Below, piece after piece: positions 1-7,120 of a DNA stretch of 14,521 nucleotides. Position 1 is the stretch's first letter. Every line of letters starts with the position of its first letter. The notes under the pieces are model-generated. The model was not told the DNA's origin, searched no databases, and worked only from the letters and a program-made list of their open reading frames with translations. Source of the DNA: Chlorobium sp. (GTDB lineage Bacteria > Bacteroidota > Chlorobiia > Chlorobiales > Chlorobiaceae); contig JANQGE010000094.1 of NCBI GenBank assembly GCA_028277485.1, positions 1 through 14,521 of the forward strand, given 5' to 3'. Position numbers and translations under genes: made by a program.

Positions 1-400
1 GTGAAATATTCGGTCTGATTTCACGGGGTCGGCAATCCCGAAGGGTTTCAACAAATGCGGCTCTTTATCAGTTTTCACTTTCACCCGACAGGTGAGGAAT
101 AATCTCACTATAAACACATTATAACAGATTGTTTTTAATAAACTTACTATTATTGAGCTTTTGTTGAAACGCTCAGTTTAGGTCATCAATAACTTTGTTT
201 GAACACCCCGACTTTGCGGGGGGTAATGTGAAACGCTTAATTTAGAAAAAAACAACCTGATATCATTAACAGAACAAATTTTGACTTTCTTAACAATGGC
301 AAACCCCTATTAATTTCACTTGACCGATCCGGAACGCCTGCCACAAAAACCGATAACTCCCGGCATCCCTACACATTACCATGAGTCTCGATCTCTTCAA
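1..400. other. Gene-less intergenic stretch with small inverted repeats
   Basis: I see no credible gene here. Visible structure: a 7-bp inverted repeat GTGAAAT/ATTTCAC at 1-7 and 18-24; a GC-rich hairpin CCCCG/CGGGG at 206-210 and 217-221, with no T-run on either side; and two direct copies of a CGCTYARTTTAG motif at 170-182 and 234-245, which recurs in the element beside prmC. A block at 279-299 (TTTTGACTTTCTTAACA...) recurs almost unchanged at 7037-7056 upstream of lolD. The left part could belong to a gene or repeat outside the window. Confidence 0.6.
170..245 (+). repeat. Pair of CGCTYARTTTAG direct repeats
   Basis: CGCTCAGTTTAGG occurs at 170-182, and CGCTTAATTTAG at 234-245. Both are preceded by GAAA, and a GC-rich hairpin lies between them. 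The same motif forms the terminal inverted repeats of the 124-bp element at 1594-1717, so these are probably ends or remnants of the same repeat family. With only two copies and no regular spacing, they are not a CRISPR array. Confidence 0.5.
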
Positions 401-664
401 AGTGACAAGAGAATAGTGACCTGTGACGAGTGACAAGTTATTTAAATTGCCCTGCCTGCTCTGCCAACAGACCTCTTTTCGACCCCGAAACCCGATACCG
501 ACCCCGATCTCCGAAAGAGAAAAAATCGGGGTTCGCCGTCGGAATCGGAATCGGTATCGATCTTTTCTTTTCCTTGTCCCTAACTCCTTTTTTTCCATCT
601 TTGCTCATTGCCAACTGATTTCCCCACTGCCAACTTTCCCCTTTTTTGAATTTTGACTTGTCAC
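401..664. repeat. Composite patchwork repeat, copy 1 (inverted)
   Basis: The stretch is framed by inverted copies of an octamer: GTGACAAG at 402-409 and 430-437, and CTTGTCAC at 657-664, directly after the prmC stop codon. Inside it, 477-508 is the exact reverse complement of 6815-6846 (32 nt). 556-596 closely resembles the reverse complement of 13401-13435. Reversed TTGGCAGT-type words lie near 605-640. Small open frames across it are low-complexity shadows, not genes. It appears to be one copy of a modular intergenic repeat that also occurs at 6801-7119 and 13336-13540. Confidence 0.75.
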
Positions 665-1567
665 TCACCCCTTACATTCGGCTAATACCCCGGAAATAAC
701 CCGATCCAGCCCTGCGTAATCTCTATGCACCTCGATGTTCTCAAAACCCCCTGAACGCACAATCCCCGAAACCTTCCGTGCTCCGTCGGCATGCAGTTCA
801 AAACACAGTATTCCTTTGGGTCTGAGTAAAACAGAACTGCTTGCGGCTATGGAATGGTAAAAAGCAAATCCGTCAGGAGTCGTCAGCGCCATTTTTGGTT
901 CATGCTCTGTAATCTCCGGCTGGAGCCCCTCCCATTCAGGCTCAGGAATATAAGGAGGATTAGAAAGAATCATATCAAATTTCCCGCTGAATTCCTCGGA
1001 AAATCCGGGATCCAGGGCATCGGCCTTTACAAACCGGACTTTTTCCGAAACACCATGTTTTGCGGCATTACACCGGGCAATCTCAAGCGCTCCGTCAGAA
1101 AGGTCTACGGCGATTACGTCCACTGTCGGCAGCATAAGGGCAAGCGTAACGGCAAGACAGCCACTCCCTGTCCCGATATCGAGAACCGATATCTTCCTGT
1201 TTTGGGTGCAACCGTTTGCCTTTAAACGTTCAATTGCATGTTCGAGAACCAGTTCGGTTTCAGGCCTTGGTATCAACACCCGTTCGTCAACGGTGAACGA
1301 GTAACCGTAAAAAAACTGCTCTCCGGTAATATATTGCAAAGGCCGCCCTCTCAGACGTTCCCTGCAAAGTAAGCGGAACTCTTCCAGCTCTCGATGAAAA
1401 ACAGGGCGGTTATGGTTCAGATACAAGTCCATACGGTTTGCTCTCAAAACATGAGCAAGCAGCATCTCAGCATTCAGCCGGGCTTCATCAATATTTCTTG
1501 CCCTGAAAAACTTCTCGGCGGCTTTGAGCAAATCCAGCGTCAGCCACTGCCGGTCATTTTCCTGCAT
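665..1567 (-). CDS. prmC: Peptide chain release factor N5-glutamine methyltransferase
   Basis: PrmC (HemK) uses S-adenosylmethionine to methylate the glutamine of the GGQ motif in release factors RF1 and RF2, in the cytosol. The family marks are all present (numbering from the ATG at 1567): an N-terminal helical substrate domain, PLQYITGEQFFYG at about 76-88, PRPETE at about 100-105, the SAM-binding DIGTGSG loop at about 130, and the catalytic NPPY at 203-206 followed by IPEPE. At 300 aa it is of normal length. A GTG nine codons upstream (1592-1594) would also be in frame, but it sits on the border of an inverted-repeat element, so I prefer the ATG. prfA, a frequent partner, is not adjacent. 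The stop codon touches composite repeat copy 1. Confidence 0.93.
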   Translation of the reverse strand: MQENDRQWLTLDLLKAAEKFFRARNIDEARLNAEMLLAHVLRANRMDLYLNHNRPVFHRELEEFRLLCRERLRGRPLQYITGEQFFYGYSFTVDERVLIPRPETELVLEHAIERLKANGCTQNRKISVLDIGTGSGCLAVTLALMLPTVDVIAVDLSDGALEIARCNAAKHGVSEKVRFVKADALDPGFSEEFSGKFDMILSNPPYIPEPEWEGLQPEITEHEPKMALTTPDGFAFYHSIAASSSVLLRPKGILCFELHADGARKVSGIVRSGGFENIEVHRDYAGLDRVISGVLAECKG

Positions 1568-1593
1568 ATAGGTAATCACTTCACACTGTTCCA

Positions 1594-1717
1594 CCTAAAC
1601 TGAGCGATTGCCGATCATACCGAATCTGCTTCGTTACAGGGAACTTGCGGTAGTTCACTACAGCGGCATTCCCTGTGCCTTGCATCTCCGCCATGTTCGA
1701 CAATCGCTCAATTTAGG
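1594..1717. repeat. 124-bp imperfect inverted-repeat (MITE-like) element
   Basis: The ends are 17-bp inverted repeats with one mismatch: CCTAAACTGAGCGATTG at 1594-1610 and CAATCGCTCAATTTAGG at 1701-1717. The middle also pairs: ACAGGGAA 1636-1643 with TTCCCTGT 1669-1676, and GTAGT 1650-1654 with ACTAC 1657-1661 around a TC loop. The arms between are roughly complementary, so the whole unit can fold into one long hairpin. It has no coding capacity. Its left end coincides with the alternative GTG start of prmC. The terminal motif recurs at 170-182 and 234-245. Confidence 0.75.
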
Positions 1718-1928
1718 TTCCAATGATGTCAGGGAGAGCCAGTATCCGGAATACCTGTCGTAAAACGTGTAAAAACCTTGCTTCCCTTCCTCGTTTCAGG
1801 GCACCTCAAGTTGCTGCGTGCCCCGATATCAACATCTTTACTACGTTGCTTCTATTTAACGCAAACAGAATTCAAAAAAAAATCGTTAGTTTTGTATGCT
1901 TTTTGTAGAGGCTAAAACAAAGGACACC
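1718..1928. other. Leader region of the DUF4412-like gene
   Basis: This is intergenic DNA between the inverted-repeat element and the exported-protein gene. A hairpin GGGCAC/GTGCCC lies at 1799-1804 and 1818-1823. Its left arm and following bases (AGGGCACCTC) resemble the end of the GGGCACCTCTA element family, but no matching right end is present. The last 70 nt are AT-rich and probably hold the promoter, though I found no convincing -35/-10 pair. AAAGGA at about 1919-1924 is the ribosome-binding site for the ATG at 1929. Confidence 0.4.
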
Positions 1929-2669
1929 ATGCAGAAACCGTTTTACACTGCCCTAATGATATTTATGCTTCAGAGCCTGACCGCCATGCCTGTCTTTGCA
2001 AGGTTCGCCGGCATTATTGACATGCACCTTACCATGCCCAACGGTACATCAGGAATCACCTATTTTTTCGGTAACGAGACACAGCGGATGGACATGACGA
2101 CCCAGTTCGATAAAATTCCTGAACCCCTGAAAACAACCGTTATAACCCGTGCATCACAGCCTGATAAAGCTCTCATCGTCAACCATAAAGCCGGAACATA
2201 CACAAAAGTAAACCTCAGGACCGCGGCTGAAAACGCGACACTTGTTGATTTCGACAGTAATTACAGAATCGAAAAAGCCGGCAAAGTAAACATCAAAGGG
2301 TACAGCTGCGAACATGTCAAGCTTTTCAGCTCTTCCGATACCGTCGAGATGTGGCTTACCCGGGATATCGGTGACTTTGAAACGTTCAGACTTCTGCAGT
2401 CCCAGAATCCCCGACTCTCCAACACCGCACTGGCCAAAAGACTCTCAGATGAGGGCATTGACGGTTTTCCGGTTAAAATTATTCAGGATAACGAAAACGG
2501 AAAGCTTGCAATGGAGATTGTTTCGGTACAGCAGACACCTCTGGAACCTTATGAATTCAACATTCCTAAAGGATATACCGAGATAACTGATGCGCAGCAA
2601 CCTCTCAACAGGAAACAGAAGGAGCACCTGAAAGACCTTATGGAAAAAATCAAGAATTTTAAAGAGTAG
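1929..2669 (+). CDS. Exported DUF4412-like protein of unknown function
   Basis: The start is placed at the ATG at 1929, which has AAAGGA just upstream; an upstream in-frame ATG at 1896 lacks such a site. The product (246 aa) begins with a lysine and a hydrophobic stretch ending AMPVFA, a good signal peptide with cleavage after about residue 24. It is therefore predicted to be periplasmic or surface-exposed. The mature part is rich in beta-strand-like sequence with GITYFFGNETQRMDM, YTKVNL, GYSCEHVKL and VEMWLTRD blocks. This pattern resembles the DUF4412 family, whose fold recalls lipoprotein carriers of the LolA/LolB type. No lipobox cysteine is seen. The family assignment is by eye and no function is known. 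proS follows after 52 nt and may be co-transcribed. Confidence 0.7.
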   Translation: MQKPFYTALMIFMLQSLTAMPVFARFAGIIDMHLTMPNGTSGITYFFGNETQRMDMTTQFDKIPEPLKTTVITRASQPDKALIVNHKAGTYTKVNLRTAAENATLVDFDSNYRIEKAGKVNIKGYSCEHVKLFSSSDTVEMWLTRDIGDFETFRLLQSQNPRLSNTALAKRLSDEGIDGFPVKIIQDNENGKLAMEIVSVQQTPLEPYEFNIPKGYTEITDAQQPLNRKQKEHLKDLMEKIKNFKE

Positions 2670-2721
2670 ACGAGAGATACCACATACAAAAAAGATACTC
2701 AACCAACAAAACTTCCATCAC

Positions 2722-4167
2722 GTGGCAGACAAAATCACTTCGAGAGAGGAGGACTACTCCCAGTGGTATATAGATTTAGTACGTTCAGCAAAATTAGCCG
2801 ATTATTCCGATGTACGTGGATGCATGGTTATCCGTCCAAACGGTTATGCAATCTGGGAAAAAATGCAGGCGGCACTGGATGGGATGTTCAAGGCTACAGG
2901 CCACGTTAACGCGTACTTTCCGCTGTTTATCCCTGAAAGCTACATTCAGAAAGAAGCTGATCATGTCGAAGGTTTCGCGCCCGAATGCGCAGTTGTGACC
3001 CATGGCGGGGGTGAAAAACTTGCCGAGAAGCTTTACGTCCGCCCGACCTCGGAAACAGTTATCTGGGCCTCCTATAAAAAATGGATTCAGTCATACCGGG
3101 ACCTGCCGCTCTTGATCAACCAGTGGGCAAACGTTGTTCGCTGGGAAATGCGCACCAGGCTTTTCCTGCGTACCGCCGAGTTCCTCTGGCAGGAAGGCCA
3201 CACAGCGCACGCCACCCCGGAAGAGGCACAGGAAGAAGTGCTCCGTATGATCAATGTCTACAAGACCTTTGCCGAAGAGTACATGGCTCTTCCTGTTATC
3301 ATGGGACAGAAAACAGAAAGCGAAAAATTTGCCGGAGCCGACGAAACCTGGTGCATCGAAGCGATGATGCAGGACAAAAAAGCCCTTCAGGCCGGAACTT
3401 CGCATAATCTTGGACAGAACTTCGCCAAGGCTTTCGACTGCCAGTTCCAGACAAAAGAGGGAAAACTCGAATATGTCTGGGCAACAAGCTGGGGTGTTTC
3501 AACTCGCCTGATCGGCGCACTGATAATGGCCCACTCGGATGATAAAGGGCTTGTCCTGCCGCCGAAGCTTGCTTCGCGGCAGGTAGTTATTGTTCCCATC
3601 CTCAAGGGAGACAAGCAGGCCGTAGTGGAAAGAGCGTTCGCCATTTCCGAAGAGTTGAACAGAAGCGGGATCCAGGCGTTTGTCGATGACAATCAGCAAA
3701 ACTCCCCCGGCTGGAAATTCGCCGAGTACGAGCTGCAGGGCATACCTGTCCGCCTTGAAGTAGGGCCGCGTGACATCGCAAACAACATTTGCATTGCCGC
3801 CCGCCGCGATACCGGGGAAAAACAGAAGCTTAGTCTGGACAACTCGCTTGCACAATCAATCGGTTCGCTGCTTGAAAACATCCAGCAGTCAATGTTCAGG
3901 CGTGCACTCGACTTTCGGGAAGCCAACACAATGGAAGTCACTTCCTATGATGACTTCAAGGCATCCATTGACAAAGGATTTATAATCGCACACTGGGACG
4001 GTACGGAGGAAACCGAGGCAAAGATCAAGGAAGAAACCAAAGCAACAATACGTGTACTACCGGAGAATCCCGATTTCATTGACCGCCACTCCATAAACGA
4101 ACCGGGAACCTGCATCTACAGCGGGAAGCCGTCGGAGAGAAAAGTCGTCTTCGCCAAAGCGTATTGA
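2722..4167 (+). CDS. proS: Prolyl-tRNA synthetase, archaeal/eukaryotic-like short type
   Basis: The enzyme charges tRNA-Pro with proline using ATP. At 481 aa it lacks the editing insertion of the long bacterial type. Class II features: motif 1 region GCMVIRPNGYAIWEKM at 33-48, the proline-site TSE at 109-111, motif 2 from R140 to about 160 (RWEMRTR...FLWQEGH), and motif 3 around GVSTRLIGALIMAHSDDKG at 258-276 with Arg262. An anticodon-binding domain follows (about 285-385), then the C-terminal domain ending in the conserved tyrosine (FAKAY). Most of the cysteines that bind zinc in related enzymes are absent: only C464 remains, in GTCIYSGKP. The start is GTG with no clear Shine-Dalgarno sequence, but MADKITSREEDYSQWY fits family N-termini. 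It converges with the sensor kinase, leaving 8 bp between stop codons. Confidence 0.95.
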   Translation: MADKITSREEDYSQWYIDLVRSAKLADYSDVRGCMVIRPNGYAIWEKMQAALDGMFKATGHVNAYFPLFIPESYIQKEADHVEGFAPECAVVTHGGGEKLAEKLYVRPTSETVIWASYKKWIQSYRDLPLLINQWANVVRWEMRTRLFLRTAEFLWQEGHTAHATPEEAQEEVLRMINVYKTFAEEYMALPVIMGQKTESEKFAGADETWCIEAMMQDKKALQAGTSHNLGQNFAKAFDCQFQTKEGKLEYVWATSWGVSTRLIGALIMAHSDDKGLVLPPKLASRQVVIVPILKGDKQAVVERAFAISEELNRSGIQAFVDDNQQNSPGWKFAEYELQGIPVRLEVGPRDIANNICIAARRDTGEKQKLSLDNSLAQSIGSLLENIQQSMFRRALDFREANTMEVTSYDDFKASIDKGFIIAHWDGTEETEAKIKEETKATIRVLPENPDFIDRHSINEPGTCIYSGKPSERKVVFAKAY

Positions 4168-4175
4168 GAGGAGCC

Positions 4176-6536
4176 TTAAGCTCCCGCCTCCCCTTTCGGC
4201 AGCCATTGTTTCAAAGTCCTGGAAAGGACATCAAACGATATGGGCTTGCTTATGTAGTCATTCATGCCCGCTTCGAGACACTTTTCACGATCCCCTTTCA
4301 GAGCATGTGCTGTCATGGCGATAATCGGAATCTCAGGACTCAGGTCACCGGATATTGAATTCCGAATCCGATGCGTTGCTTCAAGGCCATCCATTTTAGG
4401 CATCTGTATATCCATGAGAACCAGATCATAAGCCTCTGACCGCAAAGCACCGAGCGCATCAACACCATTCTGGACAACATCGGCTGAATATCCGAGTTTC
4501 TTAAGCATCGCGAGAGCAACCCGCTGGTTGATGGGGCTGTCCTCGGCCATAAGAATACGGACATTTCTCTTACCGGCTACACGCTTGTTACGCAATCGAC
4601 GATACCGGGAATCTCCGGTTGCGGCAACAGAGGATGACCGACGTTCTTCCCGTAAGGTAAAGTTTGCAGTGAACCAGAATTCAGAGCCTTCTCCCGGCTC
4701 GCTGCTTATACCGATCTTCCCGTCATCCATCAACTCGACCAGTCGTTTGGAAATCGCCAAGCCAAGACCGGTGCCACCGTATTTTCGGGTTGAGGAGGCA
4801 TCAACCTGAGTAAACTGCTGGAAAATAACGTCCTGTTTTTCTCTGGGAACGCCAACTCCGGTATCACGAATCGCAAAGCGTAAAACCGCTTTATCGGCCT
4901 GTCTTGACGTTACGGAAACAGACAGGGAGATTTCACCTTTTTCCGTGAACTTTACCGCATTGCTCCCAAGATTGATCAGCACCTGTCGTAAACGTTCAGG
5001 GGCTCCAAAAAGAACTGCAGGAAGGTCAGAGGGAATGTTGCGGGAAAAATCCAACCCTTTGTCTCTTGCCTTGATATCGATCATCTCAGCAACATGGTAC
5101 AACAGCGCGTACACGTCGAACTCAACATTCTCAATCTCCAGCCGGCCTGTCTCGATTTTTGAAAAATCAAGCACCGCATTGATAATACCAAGCAGCGTCT
5201 CACCGCTGCTTCGGATAGTCTCGGCATACTGCCGTTGCACGTCGTCCAGGTCAGTATCGAGCAGCAACCCGGCCATGCCTATCAAACCGTTCATCGGCGT
5301 TCGGATTTCATGGCTCATATTGGCCAGAAATTCACTTTTGGCGTTACTTGCCTGTTCTGCTTCCGCCGCCATCTTGTTGGCAAAAGCGATTTCATCCTCG
5401 AGATTCTCGTTAAGCTGCTTGACAGTGGCAAGCATCTGCCGCAACTGGGCTTCCTGCTGTTTTTGCAATGAAAGATCCACAAAACTTTCCAGCAGAAACT
5501 CCTGCCCATCGATCGTAACGGTGGTTACCGTTTTTAGAACCGTTATTCTCTCTCCGCCGGCAGTTATCAGCTCCTGTTCCGAATCAACCATCAGCGGTTT
5601 TTCATCGTTGAGCGGGCACTCTTCCTTGCTTGCCGGGCACACAAATCTGTAACAAGCATGCTTGACAATCTCATCACGCCGCAGCCCGATAAGCTTACAT
5701 GCAGCAGGATTGGCATCGAGTATTTTATACGTCTCCTTGTCAATAAGCAGAATACCGGACTGTACTGAATTGAAAATAGCTTCGAAACGCTCCTTGCTTT
5801 CAAGCAGTCTTTCCCGGCTTTTTTTTCGTTCGGTGATATCCTCTATGGTCCAGACAACACCTTTTGAGAAATCGGGAGGTTTGATGGCTTGACCGCTGAG
5901 CAGGCACCAGACCGTGTGACCGTCTTTATGACGAAGAGGGTACTCAATTTGTACAATCTGCTTTTCGGAAAGCTTTGAGTGATATTTGTTACCGAACTCG
6001 ATATAATTTTCCCGCGAAAGATGCAGCAGAAGTGGCTCTTTTCCGATAAGCTCCTCCGGCTGGTAGCCCAGTATATCCGACAGGCGCCGGTTTACTCTTG
6101 TAATGATGCGGTTTTCATGGACTATGATTCCGATCAGACTGGCATCGAAAATAGCCTCTTGCTGCTCAAGTGCCAGTTCCAGTTCATTCCTTGCTTTCTT
6201 GAGCCGGGTAATATCGATCGTCAACAAACCAAAGAGATCTTCCTTCTCCCCCTGCGCTGCAATCGGAAAAAGCATCATCTGGTAGCTCCGGCCCGGAACA
6301 CCGGTAGGCTGGTATTCTTCAAGAACAACAGGCCGTCTGTATTTTGCAACTCTTTCAAGGCCCTTCATAAGCACCTGGGCCTCCTGACGGGGCATAACCC
6401 GCCGGGCGGTTTTACCGATAATCGTTTGTTTGGGAACAGAAAGCAGGGCAGCAAATGCGGAATTTGCCGTCAAAAAATGACCCTCGTGATCAAACGTGCT
6501 AAACGGTATGGGGATATGTTCAACAAGTTTTTGCAA
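4176..6536 (-). CDS. Soluble hybrid sensor histidine kinase with three PAS domains and a receiver
   Basis: This is a cytosolic two-component hybrid kinase of 786 aa with no membrane segment. Domains in order: PAS1 about 1-112; PAS2 about 124-238 (ending TIEDITERK); PAS3 about 246-358, with cysteines C280, C295, C300 and C307; a coiled-coil linker about 358-400; HisKA with phospho-acceptor His409 in FLANMSHEIRTPMNG; HATPase with N-box NLGSNAVKF (N522, N526), G1 DTGVG 558-562 and G2 GGTGLGL 587-593; and a receiver about 659-780 with acidic D666, phospho-acceptor D709 in LMDIQMPKMDG, T742 and K764. No Hpt domain is present. The start given is TTG, because a TGA lies three codons upstream. An in-frame ATG at 6566 would be a more natural original start. 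The PAS ligand is unknown. Confidence 0.9.
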   Translation of the reverse strand: MQKLVEHIPIPFSTFDHEGHFLTANSAFAALLSVPKQTIIGKTARRVMPRQEAQVLMKGLERVAKYRRPVVLEEYQPTGVPGRSYQMMLFPIAAQGEKEDLFGLLTIDITRLKKARNELELALEQQEAIFDASLIGIIVHENRIITRVNRRLSDILGYQPEELIGKEPLLLHLSRENYIEFGNKYHSKLSEKQIVQIEYPLRHKDGHTVWCLLSGQAIKPPDFSKGVVWTIEDITERKKSRERLLESKERFEAIFNSVQSGILLIDKETYKILDANPAACKLIGLRRDEIVKHACYRFVCPASKEECPLNDEKPLMVDSEQELITAGGERITVLKTVTTVTIDGQEFLLESFVDLSLQKQQEAQLRQMLATVKQLNENLEDEIAFANKMAAEAEQASNAKSEFLANMSHEIRTPMNGLIGMAGLLLDTDLDDVQRQYAETIRSSGETLLGIINAVLDFSKIETGRLEIENVEFDVYALLYHVAEMIDIKARDKGLDFSRNIPSDLPAVLFGAPERLRQVLINLGSNAVKFTEKGEISLSVSVTSRQADKAVLRFAIRDTGVGVPREKQDVIFQQFTQVDASSTRKYGGTGLGLAISKRLVELMDDGKIGISSEPGEGSEFWFTANFTLREERRSSSVAATGDSRYRRLRNKRVAGKRNVRILMAEDSPINQRVALAMLKKLGYSADVVQNGVDALGALRSEAYDLVLMDIQMPKMDGLEATHRIRNSISGDLSPEIPIIAMTAHALKGDREKCLEAGMNDYISKPISFDVLSRTLKQWLPKGEAGA

Positions 6537-6542
6537 CCGGTA

Positions 6543-6566
6543 TCACACTATCTCAATGTCGCTCAT
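6543..6566 (-). other. Short frame MSDIEIV-stop in phase with the sensor kinase
   Basis: An ATG at 6566 opens MSDIEIV and then meets TGA (6545-6543). The same phase continues Y-R-L-Q-K-L into the kinase, whose TTG start lies 6 nt beyond the stop. AAAGAAAAG precedes the ATG at a plausible distance. The simplest reading is a nonsense mutation in the original kinase N-terminus (TGG or CGA to TGA) with reinitiation at TTG. The alternative is a tiny upstream open reading frame. Confidence 0.45.
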
Positions 6567-6800
6567 AACTTTTCTTTGAACTTCTGCTTTTTCTTTTCAG
6601 CAACGCGTAGCGACATTTATTATTCCTTTCAATGCAACAGCCTACGCCAAATACCCTTCTTTGTTACCAAGAATATACACAAAGCGACACCAAACGCAAA
6701 ATCGGCGTCTCTCTTTATCAAGCAAACACCCCCTTTTCTATGACCGGAAAAGAGGGGAAGGAAGGTGTTAGGTGCTATGTGCTAAGTGTTAGGCCGGGAG
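6567..6800. other. Spacer upstream of the sensor kinase
   Basis: No gene is recognised; a plus-strand open frame crossing it continues antisense into the kinase and looks spurious. It should contain the kinase promoter on the minus strand, but I could not pick one with confidence. A hairpin pairs CCCCCTTTTC at 6729-6738 with GAAAAGAGGGG at 6747-6757 (one bulge, 8-nt loop). No convincing T-run follows on either strand. From about 6764 the sequence becomes short repeated words (GTGTTAGG, GTGCTATGTGCTAAG), the start of the repeat-filled part. Confidence 0.4.
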
Positions 6801-7119
6801 AAACTTAATCGGGAATCGGGGTCGGTATCGGGTTTCGGGGTCGAAAGGAAATCAGTTGGCAGTCTTCAGTTGGCAGTTGGCAAAAGAATAGTGACAAGTG
6901 ACAGCGCTTCGGCTTCGCCGAGCTTAGTGACAAGCATGACCAGAAAAATACCTCAAAGACTGCCGTGCCATTACTCTTAACTCGTCACTAAGCCTGACTT
7001 TGTCAGGCGTCGTCTCTCGTCACTGGTCACTGTGACTTTTGACTTTCTTGACATGGATGCCGGTTCTCATGTGAAAGCTACAGTCCGGGTGTTCGAACTC
7101 TCATGAATTATTCAGGTTA
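6801..7119 (+). repeat. Composite patchwork repeat, copy 2
   Basis: Modules in order: AAACTTAATCGGGAATCG at 6801-6818; the 32-nt block 6815-6846 (reverse complement of 477-508); TCGAAAGGAAATCAGT ending at 6856; TCTTCAGTTGGCAGT at 6863-6877. Next come GTGACAAG words at about 6888-6933, a hairpin GCTTCGGC/GCCGAGC at 6906-6923, a perfect hairpin GCCTGAC-TTT-GTCAGGC at 6992-7008, inverted GTCACT words to about 7036, and a tail module at 7087-7119 matching 13508-13540 at 31 of 33 positions. Copy 3 repeats the first and last modules in the same order. There is no coding function; the tail lies directly against the lolD start codon. Confidence 0.75.
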
Positions 7120-7120
7120 C

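Noticed and set aside
170..245. Two similar GAAACGCTYARTTTAG copies as a possible CRISPR array
   Set aside because: There are only two imperfect copies, the intervening DNA is itself a hairpin, no cas gene is present, and the motif is the end of another repeat element.
290..668. Small open frames on both strands (60-100 codons) in the first intergenic region
   Set aside because: They translate composite repeat DNA, are low-complexity (runs of R, P, S), overlap one another in several frames and have no ribosome-binding sites or family signal.
4170..4184. GGAGC/GCTCC hairpin between the proS and kinase stop codons as a bidirectional terminator
   Set aside because: The stem has only 5 bp and there is no T-run on either strand; position is suggestive but structure is too weak to call.
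6543..6545. TGA near the kinase start read as selenocysteine
   Set aside because: It lies at codon 8 of a PAS protein with no catalytic need for Sec, and no selenocysteine-insertion hairpin is evident; a mutation or mini-ORF is simpler.
5979..6743. 254-codon plus-strand frame across the start of the sensor kinase
   Set aside because: It is antisense to well-supported PAS domains, has no family features, and its non-overlapping part is AT-rich spacer.
6729..6757. CCCCCTTTTC/GAAAAGAGGGG hairpin as a rho-independent terminator
   Set aside because: No T-run follows on the plus strand and only scattered Ts on the minus strand, and no gene ends nearby.
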